From Bugulina stolonifera (lineage: Eukaryota > Bryozoa > Gymnolaemata > Cheilostomatida > Bugulidae): a stretch of 64,000 nt of DNA. The translations under genes and the position numbers were made by a program. Each line of letters opens with the position of its first letter. Position 1 is the stretch's first letter. Below, piece after piece: positions 61,742-64,000 of the stretch. Location of the stretch: contig OW285195.1 of assembly GCA_935421135.1 (NCBI GenBank), positions 1,426,001 through 1,490,000 of the forward strand, written 5' to 3'. Below the pieces are notes generated by a model. That model was not told where the DNA came from, made no database searches, and saw nothing but the letters and a program-made list of their open reading frames with translations.

Positions 61742-64000
61742 ATGGACCGAATAAGGAACCTGCTTCAGCAGGTAATGTACCAAGCCGAGCAGGACCTCAA
61801 AACACTCAGCTACAACGGACAAGAGGACGTAGAACTCTTCATAGAAGACTTCCTCGCTATGGCAGAGCGTTGCAACTGGAATGACAGAGCACGCCTCATA
61901 CGGCTTAGAGCCGCCCTACACGGGCCCGCACAAGAATGCGGACGACCCCGATCAGTCGAAGAGATATTCTCCAGGCTGAGGGAACAGTATGGACTATCTG
62001 CCAGAGAAGCCCGATGGAAGCTGTCCACCCTGGAACAGCAAGCCCACACGTCACTCAGAGACTATGCAGCTCTCATCCGTAGACTGATGGCAACAGCCTT
62101 TGAAGGGGCACCCCCTGCATCTTTGGAAGAATGGACTGTAGAGAAGTTCTGCCTCACAGTCCACAACCACGGCCTACGCTGGTACTACACATGGTTACAA
62201 CCCGATGATATGGAGGAAGCACTGGAAACCGGAACGGCCTTCCTACGTAACAAGGATGGCAAGGCCAGCCCTCCAAACCCACAAGAGGAGCTTCCCGCCG
62301 ACCTCCTACGGAAAGCCCTACATACCCTCCTACAGAAATGTCAAAACGCGGATGACGGACCAACGGTCACACCGGAACCCGTCCCAGTAGATGACCCCAT
62401 TCCTACTGCAGCCGACGCAGACAACAACTCAGGAGAAGGTGGACTAAACCACAATGGTCGTCCACAGAGGCCGACGGACACATCAGAACCCGTCCCAGTA
62501 GATGAACCCATTCCTACTGGAGCCCAGCAAGGAGAAGGTGGACCACACCACACTGGTCGTCCACAAAGGCCGACGGACACATCAGAACCCGTCCCAGTAG
62601 ATGAACCCATTCCTACTGAGGCCAAAACCAAGAAGAGTGGACCAAACCGCAATGGTCGTCCACAGAGGCCGACGAACACATCAGAACCCGTTACTAGCCC
62701 ATCACACTCCAGGCCGACGGCGTCACCTACACCCGTCACAGTGGATGAACCTATACCCACTAGGCCGAAATCAGGCAAGAAACGACTCCACTCAAAGCCG
62801 GACACATCCGAAGTGACCACAGATCACCCCCCAAGGCTGAAAGGACGACTCACATGTCCCGCCCCGTCGGACCAGACCTCACAAGGTAACCCCGACCTGT
62901 CCTCAACTCAGAAGGATCAACAGGATCTGGCCACGTCCAGACCCGACACCAATCAGCAATTGATTCCCGCCAAAATTCAGTATGCCCCGACGGACGACTT
63001 ATCGTGTGTAGAACTGCCAGACACTACAGTCCAAGTCCGCGGCCTGAGGATCGACACGGAACAAACCGTGCTGGACCAAACAGGAGAGCTACCTCTGAAC
63101 CCCTCGAAGAATGTTCAAGTTTCAACAGCCCGACCTGATCCAGAGGACGCAAAGTATCGCGTAGCCGACCTCCAAGACATAATCCCAACGACGGAGATAC
63201 AGTCTATACTGCCAGCAGTTCAAGTACAAAGAGCGAAATGTTCTTGTACGGAATCCAGCATTGCCGAACAATTTCAGCCGAAGATACAGATTGCCGAACC
63301 CTCGAAATCCCCTAAAGCGGATAAGAAGCAATCGAAGGCAACTATTGCCGTGTTCCCGCGCTTATTTGACGAGTCAAACAAAGAAAATATGCCTAAGGCA
63401 TTGCCTACAATTGAGCCAATTGCTCATCCCTCGGCTAGTATAAATACGACAGCTCACAGACGAGTAGTCCTTTCTCGTCCAGCACTTCACCGAAGCACAT
63501 GTATCCCTACATGTGGCGACTTCTGCACTCTTTGTGACACTGGTGAAGCTAATAACAGCAGTCGTATCCTTTCTCGTTCTTGTATGGACGAGACGGCTAC
63601 TCCTTCCAACACGGATCACTCCAATCAGCCTGTCTTCACAGCTGAAGGTAAGCAAATCTCAGTGTTACCAGTAGGGAACAAATTGGAATTAGAGGAACAA
63701 CCCACACCTGTAGAACTGCCAGGCATGAATTCTCTCTCCCTCCCCACTCGGCATAGACCAGTCGAGACAGAGGAAGATTCCCCTGCACATTTCCACAGGA
63801 AAGAGCATGAGTTAGAAGACGGAGGATACACATCAAATAAATTGTGTATTGTAGATGCATCTCCCATAAGGAAGACGCTCACCCCAGACGGCACGCCTCC
63901 ACCTACTCCACCTCCTGTCACCTCTACCCTAAAACAAGCTACAATTAAGCTGCACAAACTCACTGACAAGCTACCCATAGAGTCATCCCAGCATTCCGGA
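61742..64000 (+). CDS. Gag-like polyprotein of the family C retrotransposon, open at the window end
   Basis: The ATG in CCCGACATGGAC opens 753 codons with no stop to base 64,000. Residues 1-170 look like a retrotransposon gag helical domain: YNGQEDVELFIEDFLAMAER, RLIRLRAALHGPAQECG and LEQQAHTSLRDYAALIRRLM. From about residue 215 to 345 the sequence is repeated and proline-rich, with three near-identical SEPVPVDEPIPT blocks each followed by a GRPQRPT motif, then a fourth variant. A Cys cluster, CIPTCGDFCTLC, near residue 585 is not a CCHC knuckle. The C-terminal part is Ser/Thr/Pro-rich. Protease and RT motifs have not appeared by the window end. In this family Gag packages the element RNA. 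Confidence 0.85.
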   Translation, partial: MDRIRNLLQQVMYQAEQDLKTLSYNGQEDVELFIEDFLAMAERCNWNDRARLIRLRAALHGPAQECGRPRSVEEIFSRLREQYGLSAREARWKLSTLEQQAHTSLRDYAALIRRLMATAFEGAPPASLEEWTVEKFCLTVHNHGLRWYYTWLQPDDMEEALETGTAFLRNKDGKASPPNPQEELPADLLRKALHTLLQKCQNADDGPTVTPEPVPVDDPIPTAADADNNSGEGGLNHNGRPQRPTDTSEPVPVDEPIPTGAQQGEGGPHHTGRPQRPTDTSEPVPVDEPIPTEAKTKKSGPNRNGRPQRPTNTSEPVTSPSHSRPTASPTPVTVDEPIPTRPKSGKKRLHSKPDTSEVTTDHPPRLKGRLTCPAPSDQTSQGNPDLSSTQKDQQDLATSRPDTNQQLIPAKIQYAPTDDLSCVELPDTTVQVRGLRIDTEQTVLDQTGELPLNPSKNVQVSTARPDPEDAKYRVADLQDIIPTTEIQSILPAVQVQRAKCSCTESSIAEQFQPKIQIAEPSKSPKADKKQSKATIAVFPRLFDESNKENMPKALPTIEPIAHPSASINTTAHRRVVLSRPALHRSTCIPTCGDFCTLCDTGEANNSSRILSRSCMDETATPSNTDHSNQPVFTAEGKQISVLPVGNKLELEEQPTPVELPGMNSLSLPTRHRPVETEEDSPAHFHRKEHELEDGGYTSNKLCIVDASPIRKTLTPDGTPPPTPPPVTSTLKQATIKLHKLTDKLPIESSQHSG

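Larger units (their letters stand above)
60745..64000 (+). mobile_element. 5' part of an LTR retrotransposon, family C (runs off the window)
   Basis: A 664-bp 5' LTR, a primer-binding site, a leader of about 330 bp and a long open gag frame, all in order. Pol and the 3' LTR lie beyond the window. Because gag is uninterrupted for 753 codons this copy looks young. Confidence 0.9.

Noticed and set aside
61588..61884. A 98-codon plus frame as a separate leader protein
   Set aside because: It overlaps the gag start in another frame, has no recognisable pattern, and lies largely in the untranslated leader.

Overview
This is nuclear DNA of an invertebrate animal. The evidence is spliced genes with GT-AG introns and consistent phases, animal-type receptor domains (IgGFc-binding, fibronectin type III), and many retro- and DNA transposons, SINEs and minisatellites. 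The domain mix and dense small introns suggest an early-branching metazoan, with a sponge as my best guess, but no marker in the window proves that.

Two receptor-like genes converge near 51 kb. The plus-strand gene (about 10.4-50.5 kb, beginning further upstream) has 23 exons whose phases all agree, giving at least 1,389 codons. In order it encodes repeated two-exon modules I cannot name, an IgGFc-binding-type domain (35.2-45.5 kb), a Ser/Thr-rich stalk, a helical region, one membrane span and a long cytoplasmic tail. The minus-strand gene (58.0-51.4 kb, also continuing upstream) encodes fibronectin type III repeats, one membrane span and a tail with seven YxxL-like tyrosine motifs. A small secreted Cys-rich protein gene (40.9-41.5 kb, minus strand) sits inside an intron of the plus-strand gene.

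The introns are filled with repeats. 1.6-8.4 kb: an LTR retrotransposon with its 5-bp target duplication, broken by a DNA transposon. 8.7-12.4 kb: two solo LTRs in inverted orientation around an exon. 14-21.6 kb: a 23/25-bp minisatellite hit by two hAT-like elements, one carrying a Mutator-like insert. 22.4-23.3 kb: a 42-bp array. 23.5-26.8 kb: a Penelope-like element with GIY-YIG endonuclease, split by a TTAA-flanked MITE. 26.9-28.5 kb: a LINE 3' part. 29.5-34.5 kb: a third solo LTR split by a 3.9-kb TTAA-flanked element. 36.8-37.7 kb: a mariner fold-back. Further on come SINEs, MITEs, another hAT element and long 18-bp and 27-bp arrays.

From 56 to 64 kb there is a cluster of LTRs of one family. 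It ends in a 5' LTR, a tRNA-Leu primer-binding site and a gag-like frame of 753 codons still open at the window end. Most intronic minisatellites have periods divisible by three and lie within tens of bases of splice sites, the least explained feature of the window.
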